Below are positions 7,569 through 20,018 of a stretch of 64,000 nt of DNA, piece by piece (the first letter of the stretch is position 1; every line of letters starts with the position of its first letter). The stretch is from 'Fragaria x ananassa' phyllody phytoplasma (GTDB lineage: Bacteria > Bacillota_I > Bacilli_A > Acholeplasmatales > Acholeplasmataceae). Position numbers and translations under genes: made by a program. Location of the stretch: NCBI RefSeq assembly GCF_018274325.1, contig NZ_JAGVRH010000001.1, forward strand, positions 62,001 through 126,000, in the 5' to 3' direction. The notes below the pieces were generated by a model. It ran no database searches, was not told the origin of the DNA, and saw only the letters and a program-made list of their open reading frames with translations.

Positions 7569-10058
7569 TTAAACATTAATTTTTAAAGAATCTTCTTTTT
7601 GAATAATAGCTGCTGAAACAGCTTTATGAGTGCTTTTTAATTTAATAATTTTAGTTCCTTGTGTCGCTTTATTTTTAGTTTTTTTAATATTTTCAATAGA
7701 AACCCTTACTACTTGTCCTTTATCAGAAGAAATAATTAATTCATCAGAAGGTAAAACAACTTTTAAAGCAATTAGTTGTCCTTTTTCAGCATTCACTTTA
7801 ATAGTTTTAGAACCTTTACCATTACGAGATTGAATACGGTATTGATTAATATTAGTAACTTTGCCAAAACCATTTTCAGTCATCACTAAAATACTTTGGG
7901 TTAAAGAATTATCAGCAAAAACAGCAGCCCCAATTAAGAATTCTTCTGAGCTTAAACGCATACCCATAACTCCCATACTATTACGGCTAGTTTTTCTAGT
8001 TTGCATCTCATCAAAACAAATAGCATTACCATTATTAGAAGCTAAAACAATAGTATGTTGTCCATTAGTTTTACTAACTGTTAACACTTCATCTCCTTCT
8101 TTTAACCTAATAGCAATTAAACCTCTTTTTTTAATATTATAATATTCTTTTAAAGGGGTTTTTTTAACTATTCCTTTTTTAGTAGCAAAAAATAAATAAT
8201 CTTGGATTTGGTTAAAAGATTTAACATTTGTGAAAGAAGTTAAAAATTCTCCCTTTTCAAATGGTAAAAAATTAATTAAAGGAGTTCCCTTGGATTGTTT
8301 TGAACCTAAAGGTATTTCATGTCCTTTTAATTGATAAACTTTTCCTTTATTAGTGAAAAACAAATGATAATCATGAGTAGAAGTAATAGCTAAATGTTCA
8401 ATGAAATCCTCTTCATAAACTTTCATCCCAGATACTCCTTGACCACCTCTTTTTTGTTGTTTATAAGTATCTATTTCCATACTTTTAATATAACCTTTAT
8501 TAGTAATAGTGATAATAAGAGATTTTTCTTCAATCAAATCTTCATCTTGATAATCAAGCAAAGAATCAAAATTAAGGACTGTTTTTCTTGGATCTTGATA
8601 TTTCTTTTTAATTTCTAAAAGTTCTTTTTCTAGTATTTTTTCTTTTTTAGTTTGAGACTTAATAATACTTTCACATTCATTAATTTCTTTAGTTAAATTA
8701 ACTTCTTCTATGATTAATTTTTGAGTTTCTTGATTAGCCAATTTTTGTAAACTCATTTCTAAAATAGCTTTACTTTGGAAAATATCAAATTGATATTGTG
8801 ACATTAATTTTTGTTGAGCATCTTTAACATCAGCAGATTTTTTAATTAATTGAATGGCGTGTTCAATATCTTTTAAAATAGTTAAAAAAGCTATCACTAA
8901 ATGTTTACGAGCATTAGCTTTTTGCAATTCAAACATTTTTTGACGATTAATAACATTAATACGGAAATGAAAAAAAGCTTCTAAAATTTGTTTTAAAGAA
9001 ACTAACTGAGGTTTACGGTCAACTAAAGCTACCATATTAACACCAAAAGAAACTCTTAATTGAGAGTGTTTATACAATTGATTTAAGACGATCTTAGCGT
9101 TAGCATCTCTTTTTAATTCAATTACTATTTTCATTCCTTGGCGATTAGATTCATCTCTTAAGTCAGTAATCCCGTCAACTATTTTGTTTTTCACCAAAAG
9201 AGCGATTTTTTCAATTAAAACACTTTTTTTAACTTGATAAGGAATTTCAGTAACAATAATCGAAGTACGTCCTCTTTCAGTTATAATATGAGCTTTAGCT
9301 TTTAGAATAACTGTTCCTTGACCTGTTTTATAAGCATTTTCAAGTTGTTTTAAACCTAAAAGTTCACCACCAGTAGGAAAATCAGGTCCTTTAATATGTT
9401 GCATTAATTCATGAAGAGAAATTTCTTTATTATGGATATAACTAATTAAACCATCAACCACTTCACCCAAATTATGAGTCGGTATTTTAGTAGCCATTCC
9501 CACAGCAATCCCAGTAGCTCCATTAATTAATAAATTAGGAAATGTAGTTGGCAAAACTAAAGGTTCTTTTTCGCTACCGTCGTAATTATCAACAAAATCA
9601 ATAGTTTCTTTATCAATATTTTTAATTAATTCCATGGCAATTTTAGCCATTTTAACTTCAGTATAACGCATTGCTGCTGCTTTATCACCATCAATAGAAC
9701 CAAAATTACCATGACCATCAACTAAAGGATAACGATAACTAAAATCTTGAGCCATACGTACCATTGCCTCATAAATACTAGAATCACCATGAGGATGGAA
9801 TTTCCCCATAACATCCCCGACAACACGAGCAGCTTTTTTATAACTAGAATGACTATAAACACCTAATTCTTTCATTCCATATAAAATACGTCTTTGAACA
9901 GGTTTTAAACCATCTTTAATATCAGGTAGAGCTCTTGAAACAATAACACTCATAGCATAACTTAAAAAAGATTTTTTCATTTCATCGCTAAGATTAACGT
10001 TTTCGATATTCCCTTGGTTAAAAATATCTTGTTCTAATTTGGATTTATCATCACTCAT
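7569..10058 (-). CDS. gyrA: DNA gyrase subunit A
   Basis: An 829-aa type IIA topoisomerase subunit that cuts and rejoins DNA for negative supercoiling. The winged-helix region carries the catalytic Tyr in [11 protein letters not shown] (about residue 130). A coiled coil follows at about 430-500 and then a C-terminal beta-pinwheel. The GyrA box appears as QKRGGQG near residue 545, which separates gyrase from ParC. The length is normal. It starts at ATG 10058, 68 bases after gyrB in the same direction, so the two are probably cotranscribed. Confidence 0.96.
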   Translation of the reverse strand: MSDDKSKLEQDIFNQGNIENVNLSDEMKKSFLSYAMSVIVSRALPDIKDGLKPVQRRILYGMKELGVYSHSSYKKAARVVGDVMGKFHPHGDSSIYEAMVRMAQDFSYRYPLVDGHGNFGSIDGDKAAAMRYTEVKMAKIAMELIKNIDKETIDFVDNYDGSEKEPLVLPTTFPNLLINGATGIAVGMATKIPTHNLGEVVDGLISYIHNKEISLHELMQHIKGPDFPTGGELLGLKQLENAYKTGQGTVILKAKAHIITERGRTSIIVTEIPYQVKKSVLIEKIALLVKNKIVDGITDLRDESNRQGMKIVIELKRDANAKIVLNQLYKHSQLRVSFGVNMVALVDRKPQLVSLKQILEAFFHFRINVINRQKMFELQKANARKHLVIAFLTILKDIEHAIQLIKKSADVKDAQQKLMSQYQFDIFQSKAILEMSLQKLANQETQKLIIEEVNLTKEINECESIIKSQTKKEKILEKELLEIKKKYQDPRKTVLNFDSLLDYQDEDLIEEKSLIITITNKGYIKSMEIDTYKQQKRGGQGVSGMKVYEEDFIEHLAITSTHDYHLFFTNKGKVYQLKGHEIPLGSKQSKGTPLINFLPFEKGEFLTSFTNVKSFNQIQDYLFFATKKGIVKKTPLKEYYNIKKRGLIAIRLKEGDEVLTVSKTNGQHTIVLASNNGNAICFDEMQTRKTSRNSMGVMGMRLSSEEFLIGAAVFADNSLTQSILVMTENGFGKVTNINQYRIQSRNGKGSKTIKVNAEKGQLIALKVVLPSDELIISSDKGQVVRVSIENIKKTKNKATQGTKIIKLKSTHKAVSAAIIQKEDSLKINV

Positions 10059-10126
10059 ATTTCTTTAACCTCTTTATTTTTTTTAATATATCTATATGTC
10101 TTATTTTTTAATGTTTATTTTAACAA

Positions 10127-12139
10127 TTAAACATCAAGTTCTGCTTCTAAGGCTTTAGCTAAAATAAAATTTTTTCTTGGTAAAACTTTTTTACCCATTA
10201 ACGTATTAAAGGTTTGATCAGCCTCTTTCATGGCTTCTTCTTGAGTTAACACTGTTAAAGCATCTTGTAAAGTAGCTTTTAAAAGGGTTCTTGTTTCTGG
10301 ATTCATCGTTGTTTCCCATAATTGATCAGGATTCATCTCTCCTAAACCTTTATACCTTTGGAATCCCTCTTTAATATTTTTTTGTAAAGCAAAAGTTTGT
10401 TTATGCTTTTCTTCATAAAAATAAGTAATATTTTTACCTTTTTGATATTTATATAAAGGAGGTCTTGCAAAATAAATATAACCTTTATCAATTAAAACTC
10501 TAAAGTTTCTAAAAAAGAAAGTTAAAAGCAAAGTTCTAATATGAGCACCATCAACGTCAGCATCTGTCATAATAATAATCTTATGATAACGGATTTTTTC
10601 AAAAGGAATCTCTTTGGTCTTACCAACGTTAACGCCAACCCCAATTGCTTGAATTAAGGATTTAATTTCTTTATTGGTTAAAATTTTAGAAGATTGTGTT
10701 TTTTCAACATTAAGGACTTTTCCACGCAAAGGAAGAATAGCTTGAAAACGTGAGTCTCTTCCTTGTTTAGCAGAACCACCAGCAGAATCACCTTCAACAA
10801 TATATAATTCAGAAACTTGAGGATCTTTACTACGACAATCAGCTAATTTAGAAGCAAACCCTAAAGAATCAAGAGGTTTATTTCTAGTAATTTCACGAGC
10901 CCTTTTAGCCGCTAATCTAGCATTTGCTGAAAGTAAACATTTGTCAATTATTTTTTTAGCACTTTGAGGATGTTCTAATAAAAATTTTTCTAAAAATTCA
11001 CCAAAAAGTTGTGAAACAATAGCTCTTACTTCTACATTTCCTAATTTAGCTTTAGTTTGACCTTCAAATTGAGGATATTGATGTTTTAAAGAAATGATAG
11101 CAGTAATTCCTTCTAAAATATCTTCACTCATTAAATGTTCGTCTTTTTTTAAAAGATTAAATTCTTTAGCATATTTTGAAATATTACGATTTAAAGCTAA
11201 TTTAAACCCTTCTTCATGAGTTCCCCCTTCGTGAGTATGAATGTTATTAACAAAAGAGTAAATTTTTTGTGTTTGAGTATAATTTTGAACTATTTGATCA
11301 TCTGTTTCTACATCTTTATTTGATTCTTGCATTTGTTGTTTTTTATTTTTTTGATCAACAGTATATTCAAAAGCAACTTCTAAGGTCAAACCAGGAAGCT
11401 CTTTTTCTAAATAAAAAATATCATGAAAACATTTTTGATGATGTGTTTGATCAATAAAATTAAGATAATCTTGTAACCCAGCTTCATGATAAAAACTAAA
11501 GCTAACAGCTTCATCTTTTCTGTTGTCAATTAAATTTAATTTTAGCTTTTTATTTAAAAAAGATAATTGTTGCAATCTATCTTTTAAAATTTGTAAGTTA
11601 TAAACAGTGGTTTCTTTAAAAATTTTGGGATCAGCTAAAAATTTAATAATAGTCCCTTTACGATTAGTTTTTCCAACGATTTCTAAGGGGGTAACAGCCA
11701 CACCCTTTTCATATTTTTGATAATGGATTTTTTTATCTAAATGAATTTCAACAGTAAACCAACTAGATAAAGCATTAACAACAGAAGCCCCCACACCGTG
11801 AAGTCCACCAGAAATTTTATAAACAGAACCATCAAATTTTCCACCTGCATGCAAAGTGGTTAAAATAGTTTCTACCGCTGGTTTCCCTGTTTTAGGGTGA
11901 ATTCCTACAGGTATTCCTCGACCATCATCAGTAACACTAATAACATCTCCTGGCATAATTTCTAAAGTAATTTCATTAGCATGTCCTGCTAAAGCTTCAT
12001 CAATAGAATTGTCAATAATTTCCCAAACTAAATGATGTAATCCTTTGGCAGCAGTAGAACCAATATACATTCCTGGTCTTTTTCGTACTGCTTCTAAACC
12101 TTCTAAAATCTGAATACTATCAGCATTGTATTTTTTCAA
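10127..12139 (-). CDS. gyrB: DNA gyrase subunit B
   Basis: A 670-aa ATPase subunit of gyrase. It contains the GHKL ATP site (EIIDNSIDEALAGHA with DDGRGIP and GGLHGVGASVVNALS), the transducer domain, and the TOPRIM domain with EGDSAGGSAKQGRD, PLRGKVLNVEK and the metal triad in MTDADVDGAHIR. The C-terminal region includes QRYKGLGEMNP. A gyrase-length insertion of polar residues lies at about 285-300 (Lys/Gln/Asp rich). Directly upstream of gyrA. Confidence 0.96.
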   Translation of the reverse strand: MKKYNADSIQILEGLEAVRKRPGMYIGSTAAKGLHHLVWEIIDNSIDEALAGHANEITLEIMPGDVISVTDDGRGIPVGIHPKTGKPAVETILTTLHAGGKFDGSVYKISGGLHGVGASVVNALSSWFTVEIHLDKKIHYQKYEKGVAVTPLEIVGKTNRKGTIIKFLADPKIFKETTVYNLQILKDRLQQLSFLNKKLKLNLIDNRKDEAVSFSFYHEAGLQDYLNFIDQTHHQKCFHDIFYLEKELPGLTLEVAFEYTVDQKNKKQQMQESNKDVETDDQIVQNYTQTQKIYSFVNNIHTHEGGTHEEGFKLALNRNISKYAKEFNLLKKDEHLMSEDILEGITAIISLKHQYPQFEGQTKAKLGNVEVRAIVSQLFGEFLEKFLLEHPQSAKKIIDKCLLSANARLAAKRAREITRNKPLDSLGFASKLADCRSKDPQVSELYIVEGDSAGGSAKQGRDSRFQAILPLRGKVLNVEKTQSSKILTNKEIKSLIQAIGVGVNVGKTKEIPFEKIRYHKIIIMTDADVDGAHIRTLLLTFFFRNFRVLIDKGYIYFARPPLYKYQKGKNITYFYEEKHKQTFALQKNIKEGFQRYKGLGEMNPDQLWETTMNPETRTLLKATLQDALTVLTQEEAMKEADQTFNTLMGKKVLPRKNFILAKALEAELDV

Positions 12140-12467
12140 AAGAATGAGTGCTCCTTTTTTAAGTTTATTTGATAATTTACTTTTTTTAGATAAATAGATA
12201 AAAAAATATAAAAATAAGATTATTTTATAATTCCAATCTTAAGATATTATAGCATAAAAGAGGTAGTCATGGTAAAAATATGTAGTTAAATATTGGAATT
12301 AATCGATTTTTTATCTTTATTTTTTGAATAGTAATATAGCAATTATAAATGAGTTATAAGATTATTTTTAAAAAAGAAAAAACCATCACCAATGATGGTT
12401 TATTTTATTTAATTCAATCCCTTTCAAGAATTGACATTGATATCAGCAAATAGTAACAACCTTTTAA
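12140..12467. other. Intergenic region between pyrG and gyrB
   Basis: It holds the pyrG terminator (12379-12402) and must contain the gyrBA promoter. I see no clear -35/-10 pair and no gene. Confidence 0.5.
12379..12402 (-). terminator. Terminator of pyrG
   Basis: On the minus strand, AAACCATCA and TGATGGTTT pair around a 4-base loop and six T follow. Confidence 0.75.
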
Positions 12468-14114
<1,647 letters not shown>

Positions 14115-14207
14115 TTATAATAATACCAAAAATTTAAATATTTTTGCAAACAAACACGAAAAATAAGTACTATCGAAAGAAGAAAGCCAAAATTAAAATA
14201 AACTTTA

Positions 14208-15089
14208 TTAAGCTATTTTTTTACCAATTACTTCAGCAATTTTAATTTGAGTTTCCCAATTTTGTTGAGTATGTTTTAAAATACGAGGATCAAAAGATAC
14301 AATATTTTTTTTTACTAAAATAACAACAGTAGAACCTCCACATTCAAAAAAACCTTTTTCTTGACCTTTTTGAAAACTTTGACAAACATGATTTTTAATT
14401 TTGCCAACCAATAAAGCTCCTACTTCCATTTGAACAATTTGATAAAAATTTTTAGTTTGTAAAACACTATATTCTCTTGTATTTTCTTTAAAAACATTAA
14501 AACTTTGAAAAGCAATAGGATTTACTGTGTGCAATTTCCCTTTGATTTTATGAGGTTTCCCTAAAAAAATTCCTTCATCAACAAAAAGATAGCGATGATA
14601 ATCATGAGGTTCTAAACGAAAAACCAACAAATAACCTTCTTGATATTGACTAGCCAATGATGGATTTTGCAATAAATCAAATAAACTATAATCAGTATCT
14701 TTAATACAGTAAAAAGCATTTTTGGTAATCGGATAAATACTTAATTTAGCTTCACAAGGACTAATAAAAGCGGCATTATCGCGTTCAAAAGTAATTGTTT
14801 TATATTTTCTAGTAAAAAAATCATTATAAGATTTAAATTTATTTTTTTCAAAATTATTAATCATAATTTGATGTTTTTTAATAATTTTTTGGGCATACCG
14901 ACAAGACCAATGAGTGTACCAATATAAGGTAACAATCCATGAAATAGGTCTTGTAATTAATATTTTTACAAGAATTCTTTTAAAAAGATTTTTTTCTATA
15001 TTGTGATATAAAAATTTTTGAATAGCAGAAGCAGAATCTTTGGTAATCGTTTCTCCTTGTAAATTAACAATTTTCATTTTTTTACTCAC
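14208..15089 (-). CDS. psd: Phosphatidylserine decarboxylase proenzyme
   Basis: A 293-aa membrane-associated enzyme that converts phosphatidylserine to phosphatidylethanolamine. The self-cleavage site that creates the pyruvoyl cofactor appears as GGST (in FFECGGSTVVILV, about residue 255), where many homologues have LGST. FRLEPHDYHRYLF carries the catalytic His and Asp. The basic, hydrophobic N-terminus (about 35-60) would hold it to the membrane. It lies 61 bases after pssA, which makes its substrate, in one operon. Confidence 0.93.
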   Translation of the reverse strand: MSKKMKIVNLQGETITKDSASAIQKFLYHNIEKNLFKRILVKILITRPISWIVTLYWYTHWSCRYAQKIIKKHQIMINNFEKNKFKSYNDFFTRKYKTITFERDNAAFISPCEAKLSIYPITKNAFYCIKDTDYSLFDLLQNPSLASQYQEGYLLVFRLEPHDYHRYLFVDEGIFLGKPHKIKGKLHTVNPIAFQSFNVFKENTREYSVLQTKNFYQIVQMEVGALLVGKIKNHVCQSFQKGQEKGFFECGGSTVVILVKKNIVSFDPRILKHTQQNWETQIKIAEVIGKKIA

Positions 15090-15150
15090 TTTAATGTATT
15101 TTTAGACAAATTTTATACATTGCAACTTAACCATTTCGCAAATTTGAACA

Positions 15151-15810
15151 TTATAAAACAGAAATGATCCAAAAACTTCCCAAAAAAACAGAAATAATAA
15201 TCATAATTTTTTTATTTTTGAATTTTTTTAATTCAATTTTTTTAAAAAGAAATAAAAAAGTTAAAAGAAGAAGGCAAACGAAATGAATCCAAAAAAAAGT
15301 ACTTTTATCAGTTGATAACACGTTTTTAAAAATCTTTTGTAACAAACCTAAACAAGGAAAAACAATAGCTGAAGTGGTTACAGGAATACCAATAAATTTT
15401 TGAACTTGAGAATAAGAAGCAATATGCTCCTCAGTTAACACATTGTAATAAGCTAATCTAACTAAAGCGGCCAAAATGTATAAACTCCAAAAAAACCAAA
15501 TTATTGTAGGTATGTTATCTTGCGGCAATAAAGTATAATTAATAAAAACAGGCAAAAGGCCAAAACTAATCATATCAGCTAAAGAATCAATTTGTACCCC
15601 ATATTTTTTTTCCAATAAAGTACGATTTTTTTTAGTTCTACTGACCAACCCATCAAACATATCTAAAATTCCTGAAATTAAAAGAAAAATTAAAGCATAT
15701 GAATATTTACCATGAACAGCAAATCCAATACCACAAAAACCACTTATTAAATTAAGATAAGTTAAATAAGTAGTATAATTGTATAAACCTAAAAACACAT
15801 TAAACCTCAT
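15151..15810 (-). CDS. pssA: CDP-diacylglycerol--serine O-phosphatidyltransferase
   Basis: A 219-aa integral membrane CDP-alcohol phosphatidyltransferase with about six helices. The family motif D-G-x2-x-R-x8-G-x3-D-x3-D is seen as DMFDGLVSRTKKNR and then YGVQIDSLADMISFG (about residues 46-80). It joins serine to CDP-diacylglycerol. The neighbouring psd uses the product, which supports serine rather than glycerol as acceptor; pgsA is a separate gene at 24736. Confidence 0.9.
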   Translation of the reverse strand: MRFNVFLGLYNYTTYLTYLNLISGFCGIGFAVHGKYSYALIFLLISGILDMFDGLVSRTKKNRTLLEKKYGVQIDSLADMISFGLLPVFINYTLLPQDNIPTIIWFFWSLYILAALVRLAYYNVLTEEHIASYSQVQKFIGIPVTTSAIVFPCLGLLQKIFKNVLSTDKSTFFWIHFVCLLLLTFLFLFKKIELKKFKNKKIMIIISVFLGSFWIISVL

Positions 15811-15900
15811 TTACTAATTTTTTAAAAAATTGTTCTTTTCATCATTTTAACCTTGGTATTTTTATTTCTTTTTGCAAACTCTAAGCAGAAAGGAAAAATA

Positions 15901-15932
15901 TAAAAAATCCTTTATCCAACAAATGAATAAAG
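15901..15932 (-). terminator. Probable terminator of rpoE
   Basis: On the minus strand, a CTTTAT/ATAAAG stem with a loop of about 11 is followed by ATTTTTTA. The stem is short. Confidence 0.5.
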
Positions 15933-15963
15933 AATAAGAGTTTAAAAATTGCCAAAATAATGT

Positions 15964-16479
15964 TTATTTATCATAAAAATATTCATAATCATCAAATGAA
16001 TCATCATAATTGTTATTTTTATCATCTGATGTTTCATCAGTATTCTTTTTGGATTCTTCTGAATTATCTTGTTCATTTTCCAAAAAATTATTTTCTAATT
16101 CATTCTGATTATTAGAATCATTTTCATCAATTTCTGATTTATCAACCATAAAATCTATAAAATCTAAATTTTTAACCGCAATTTCATCAGGGTTAGATTC
16201 AAGTTGTTCCACATAAGGTTTTTCAAAAAAATCTTGATCCCAATAGGCTTTATTATTTTCTTTAATAAACAAAGAATGATCATCACAAAAAACAAATTGA
16301 CCACTTAAAGTAATATCTAAATAAAGTTGATTAATAGTTTGCACATCTTTAAAATCTTTAATTTTGTGTTTTTTACATATTTGTTTTAATAAATCATAAA
16401 TAGCAATAGGCTTATGTTGCTTTTGCATAATTTCATAAGCAGTTTCTAAAAGTGATTTAGAAGTTTTTATTATTTTCAT
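15964..16479 (-). CDS. rpoE: RNA polymerase delta subunit
   Basis: A 171-aa RpoE (delta) protein of Gram-positive type. The folded N-terminal HARE-HTH part (ETAYEIMQKQHKPIAIYDLL through FVFCDDHSLFIKEN, about residues 10-80) is followed by a disordered, very acidic tail from about 95 on with runs of Asp, Glu, Asn and Ser. The acidic tail mimics nucleic acid and displaces RNA or weakens open complexes in Bacillus. It ends in DDYEYFYDK. It is read in the same direction as ybaB and dnaX. Confidence 0.88.
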   Translation of the reverse strand: MKIIKTSKSLLETAYEIMQKQHKPIAIYDLLKQICKKHKIKDFKDVQTINQLYLDITLSGQFVFCDDHSLFIKENNKAYWDQDFFEKPYVEQLESNPDEIAVKNLDFIDFMVDKSEIDENDSNNQNELENNFLENEQDNSEESKKNTDETSDDKNNNYDDSFDDYEYFYDK

Positions 16480-16577
16480 AATTCATGATCACCTCTTTTT
16501 AATAATTTTTTTAATTTATAAAATTTGTTATTATGTTAACAACACTCATCAAAAAAACTTAATAGTTGCCAAATAAT

Positions 16578-16862
16578 TTAAAATTCTGTTAAGTCAACTG
16601 ATACTCGACCCATAATTTCTTTAGAAGTTTTTTCTAATTTCTTTAAAGCTGCGTTAAAGGCTAATAAAATACTTTCTTGTAATATTTCTGTATTACTATT
16701 TTTTTCAATAATAACATCTATTACTTGTTTTGTTCCTTGTAAAACAATAATAACATTACCAGCTTTACCAATAAATTCTTGTAATTCTAATGTTCTTTGA
16801 GCACTTTCAATTGCTTCTTGTATTTTTTGTAATTTTGTCAACATATTAGATTTAGTTTCCAT
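16578..16862 (-). CDS. ybaB: Nucleoid-associated protein, YbaB/EbfC family
   Basis: A 94-aa small DNA-binding protein: helix (LTKLQKIQEAIESAQRTL), beta strands (GNVIIVLQGTKQVIDVIIE), helix (ILLAFNAALKKLEKTS). The length is normal for the family. It sits 39 bases downstream of the dnaX stop in the widely conserved dnaX-ybaB pair, which supports the call. A recR gene, common in that cluster, is absent here; rpoE follows. Confidence 0.9.
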   Translation of the reverse strand: METKSNMLTKLQKIQEAIESAQRTLELQEFIGKAGNVIIVLQGTKQVIDVIIEKNSNTEILQESILLAFNAALKKLEKTSKEIMGRVSVDLTEF

Positions 16863-16901
16863 GTTTCCTCTTTTATTAACCCCTAATTAACTCTTTATTT
16901 G

Positions 16902-18722
16902 TTAATTAATTATTTCTACCATATTTTTACCAAAAAAATCATAAGCTAATTGTACAATAAAAGGCATTTTAATGGATGATGCAGCTTTAGTTTTATAAAA
17001 ATTAATATCCCAATTACAATTTGTTAAAAAAACATCAATCGACTTATTAGCATTATTTTGTAAAAAAGTCATTAAAGATTGCCAATCTTCTTCTAAAAGG
17101 CAAACATAATTTTTAATTAGTTCGCTTTTGGCATTTAAAAGATTAAGCACATTAACTTTCATAGTCTTTTTCAACATTTGTTGACAAGCTATTTTATCTT
17201 GATATACCAAAATCATTTCTTTAGTTTGACTCAAAGCTACTAATTTCCCTTTATACAAAAGTGTAGCAGTAGTTTTTTTAAACGAATGTTGATAATGATT
17301 TTGTAATTTATCCCAAAAATTGACAATCATTTGTTTTTGAGATTGGTTATCTTGCAACAAAATATTATAAACTGTCATCAGTAAATTTTTAATCGAAAAG
17401 ATATCATAATCTGGTGTTAATGTTTGCTTCAAGAATTGGGTTTTATTAGCGAAGTTCAAAGGGGGTTTTTCCAAAAGATAAGGATTTGTTGAATTATCCT
17501 TGAGCAATAACTTAGTTAAAGGCTTTGCTTGTGCACTATGAATTGTTTTAGTTGATGGGAATTTTTGACTATCATCTAAAGGTGAAGACACAGGGTTTAA
17601 AGAGGTTAAAGTTTCTTTTTTAGAGATTTTGTGATCAATCATACAAATTTGTAAAAAGGCAATTTCCACAAAAACCTTTTTTTGTACACTTTTTTTAAGA
17701 TCTTGCTGTAATTTAATCAAAGTTTTAACAATGACATCAATATGATGAAAAGCATCATAATTTAAGGATAAGGGTTGATTAGTCATTGTATTTTTAGTAT
17801 TTGTATTTTTAAAAGTCACTTGGTTAACATCTGCTAAACGTAAGAAGAGATAATCTTTACAAGAAGTAATTAAATCAATAATTAATAATTCTAAATTTTT
17901 ACCCGCATCACAAGCTTGTTCTAATAATTGCAAAGCTTTATGAGGTTGTTTATCCATCAAAGATTGCAACAAATTTTTTAAAAAGGTACCTGAAACAAGT
18001 CCTTTTACCTCTAAAACATCTTCTGAAGTAATTAAATTATTTTGATAAGAGCTAATTTGATCCAATAAACTCAAAGCATTACGCATACTACCTTCAGCAT
18101 AATTAGCAATAGTTTTACAAGCATCATCAGTGATCACAATTTTTTCTAAATGAGTCACTTTTTGTAATTGCCCAATAATATCTTTTGATGATAAATTTTC
18201 AAAAGAAAAACTTTGAGCTCGCGATAAAATAGTTTCTGGAATTTTATAAATTTCAGTCGTAATTAAAATAAAGATAACATGTTGCGGTGGTTCTTCTAAT
18301 ATTTTTAACAAAGCATTAAAGGCATTAGAAGTAAGCACATGTACTTCATCAATAACATAAATTTTATATTTTCCTACATGAGCTTTATATTGGATTTTAT
18401 CATGAATTTCTCTAATTTCATCAACTCCATTATAAGAAGCTCCATCAATTTCAAAAACATCAGTATTAGTTGTCATATTATTTTGACACGACTGACATTG
18501 ATTGCAAACATCTCCTGCTTGAGGTTGAAAACAATTGATAGCTTTGGCAAATATTTTGGCTAAAGTAGTTTTGCCAGTTCCTTTGTTACCACTAAAAAGA
18601 TAACAATGATTAATTTTTTGATATCTAATAGTATTTTTAAGAATTTGGATAATAATTTTTTGACCGACAACATCTTTAAAAGTTTGAGGACGATATTTTC
18701 TATATAAAACTAAATAAGACAC
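16902..18722 (-). CDS. dnaX: DNA polymerase III subunit gamma/tau
   Basis: A 606-aa clamp-loader ATPase. The N-terminal AAA+ domain has YRKYRPQTFKDVVGQ, Walker A GNKGTGKTT, the four-Cys zinc module around CNQCQSC, Walker B YVIDEVHVL and LLKILEEPPQHVIFIL. The C-terminal ~230 residues are the divergent tau-like part that contacts the polymerase. I place the start at the GTG at 18722, six bases after AAGGGAG, giving V/MSYLVLYRKYRP as in relatives; an upstream extension of 11 codons to 18755 lacks a ribosome site. Confidence 0.93.
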   Translation of the reverse strand: MSYLVLYRKYRPQTFKDVVGQKIIIQILKNTIRYQKINHCYLFSGNKGTGKTTLAKIFAKAINCFQPQAGDVCNQCQSCQNNMTTNTDVFEIDGASYNGVDEIREIHDKIQYKAHVGKYKIYVIDEVHVLTSNAFNALLKILEEPPQHVIFILITTEIYKIPETILSRAQSFSFENLSSKDIIGQLQKVTHLEKIVITDDACKTIANYAEGSMRNALSLLDQISSYQNNLITSEDVLEVKGLVSGTFLKNLLQSLMDKQPHKALQLLEQACDAGKNLELLIIDLITSCKDYLFLRLADVNQVTFKNTNTKNTMTNQPLSLNYDAFHHIDVIVKTLIKLQQDLKKSVQKKVFVEIAFLQICMIDHKISKKETLTSLNPVSSPLDDSQKFPSTKTIHSAQAKPLTKLLLKDNSTNPYLLEKPPLNFANKTQFLKQTLTPDYDIFSIKNLLMTVYNILLQDNQSQKQMIVNFWDKLQNHYQHSFKKTTATLLYKGKLVALSQTKEMILVYQDKIACQQMLKKTMKVNVLNLLNAKSELIKNYVCLLEEDWQSLMTFLQNNANKSIDVFLTNCNWDINFYKTKAASSIKMPFIVQLAYDFFGKNMVEIIN

Positions 18723-19037
18723 TATCAACTCCCTTGGCATAACTATCTTTATCATAATTATGATATTAATAAATTTAATAAATAATCAAATCACGCATAT
18801 ATTAAATATTTAAATATAAAAAAATCTCTTAATTATTATAACATATTATGAGAAGAAAATAAAAATACTTTTTGATTATTATCATTTTCAAATGACTAGT
18901 TTCATGATACTAAAATATTATCAAAAAAGATGCACTTAATAATATGTAATTATTGTAAAAAATTGATAATATCAATTAATTAGATAGTAGTTAATATGTG
19001 TAATTATTTAGGAATATATAAATAACATGTTCAAAGA
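18723..19037. other. Intergenic stretch upstream of dnaX
   Basis: Gene-free and A+T-rich. It must hold the dnaX promoter on the minus strand; no clear hexamer pair is seen. From here on the core block gives way to accessory, decayed DNA. Confidence 0.5.
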
Positions 19038-19244
19038 ATGATTAAAGAATTTGGAGAACATAGTGGTCTTAATTTTTCCGAAGGTATTTTTGATGAAAAA
19101 GAGCATGATAAAGAAAATAAAAAAGATGAATCAAATGATTTAGATAAATTATTAAAAGAAAATTTAAAATTAAAAAAAAGATTATCTAATTTAAAAAATC
19201 CTTTAATAGTAGAAAATATAGAAGATAATGAAAATGTTTTTTAA
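19038..19244 (+). CDS. Short charged coiled-coil ORF, 68 aa, doubtful
   Basis: Reads MIKEFGEHSGLNFSEGIF and then a highly charged stretch with a heptad-like helix (LDKLLKENLKLKKRLSNLKN). There is no good ribosome site before the ATG, and the region downstream is a decayed membrane-protein gene, so it is likely the broken 5' part of a larger PMU-type gene. Confidence 0.35.
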   Translation: MIKEFGEHSGLNFSEGIFDEKEHDKENKKDESNDLDKLLKENLKLKKRLSNLKNPLIVENIEDNENVF

Positions 19245-19249
19245 ATTTT

Positions 19250-19975
19250 GATTTTCTGAAATATTTATTTACTTTTAATGTTTTAAAAGATTTTTATTAT
19301 TTATTATATGATTTATTTTATAATATTTTTTTAACTAAACCATCTTTTTTATTTAATTATGAGGTTGGTTGGAATAAAAATTTTATTAATATTTTTAATT
19401 TTATTAAAGTGATATTTTTTTTATATGGGAACAACTAACTATTTTAATTTATCCTTTAAAACTATTTTCTTCTTTGTTTAATTTTTTAATTGATATTTTA
19501 ACAAATTTTTGTTGATGTTTTTAAAAATAGTTTCAATGGTATTATTATTCATCTTAAATCTTTTTTTGATATTCTTAGTAATCAAAAATATTTAACAGCA
19601 ACTCCTGAGGAATTAACAAGTGGAAAAACTGTTATTTTTACTATTCTTTCTGCTGCTGTTTCCAGTGTTGTTGATGGTCCTGTTGGTGATGTTGCAAATG
19701 TTTTTGATAAAATGACTAGTACTGCTTGTAAAATGGGAATTTTTATTATTAAAATTGCAAATGCTATTATGTTATGTATTATAAGCATTCAATCTTTTTT
19801 AATTAAATTTTTTATTAATGTGGTTTATTTGATGATTAATTTTGCTTTAAGAATATTAGATGTTTTTGTAATTGTTCTTAAAATATGGTTATTATTATTA
19901 AAAAATGTTATAATAATTTTAAGTTTTGTTTTATCATTTTTAATGAATTTTATTTATTTATTTGCTTTTGAATAA
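19250..19975 (+). pseudogene. Decayed membrane protein of PMU type
   Basis: Several frames in succession give hydrophobic peptides. The longest open part (about 19505-19975) reads NGIIIHLKSFFDILSNQKYL, then SGKTVIFTILSAAVSSVVDG, then membrane helices (FIIKIANAIMLCIISIQ, FFINVVYLMINFALRILD, NVIIILSFVLSFLMNFIYLF) to the TAA at 19975. Upstream parts are in other frames with stops. The gene at 20019 starts 43 bases later, so the two probably formed one operon. Family not recognised. Confidence 0.55.
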
Positions 19976-20018
19976 ATTAATATAAAACAAAATTATTATT
20001 AGAAAGGAATATATATTT

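Noticed and set aside
8394-8618. Plus-strand ORFs inside gyrA, gyrB, dnaX, sfcA and similar
   Set aside because: They are antisense shadows of strongly conserved genes and lack ribosome sites.
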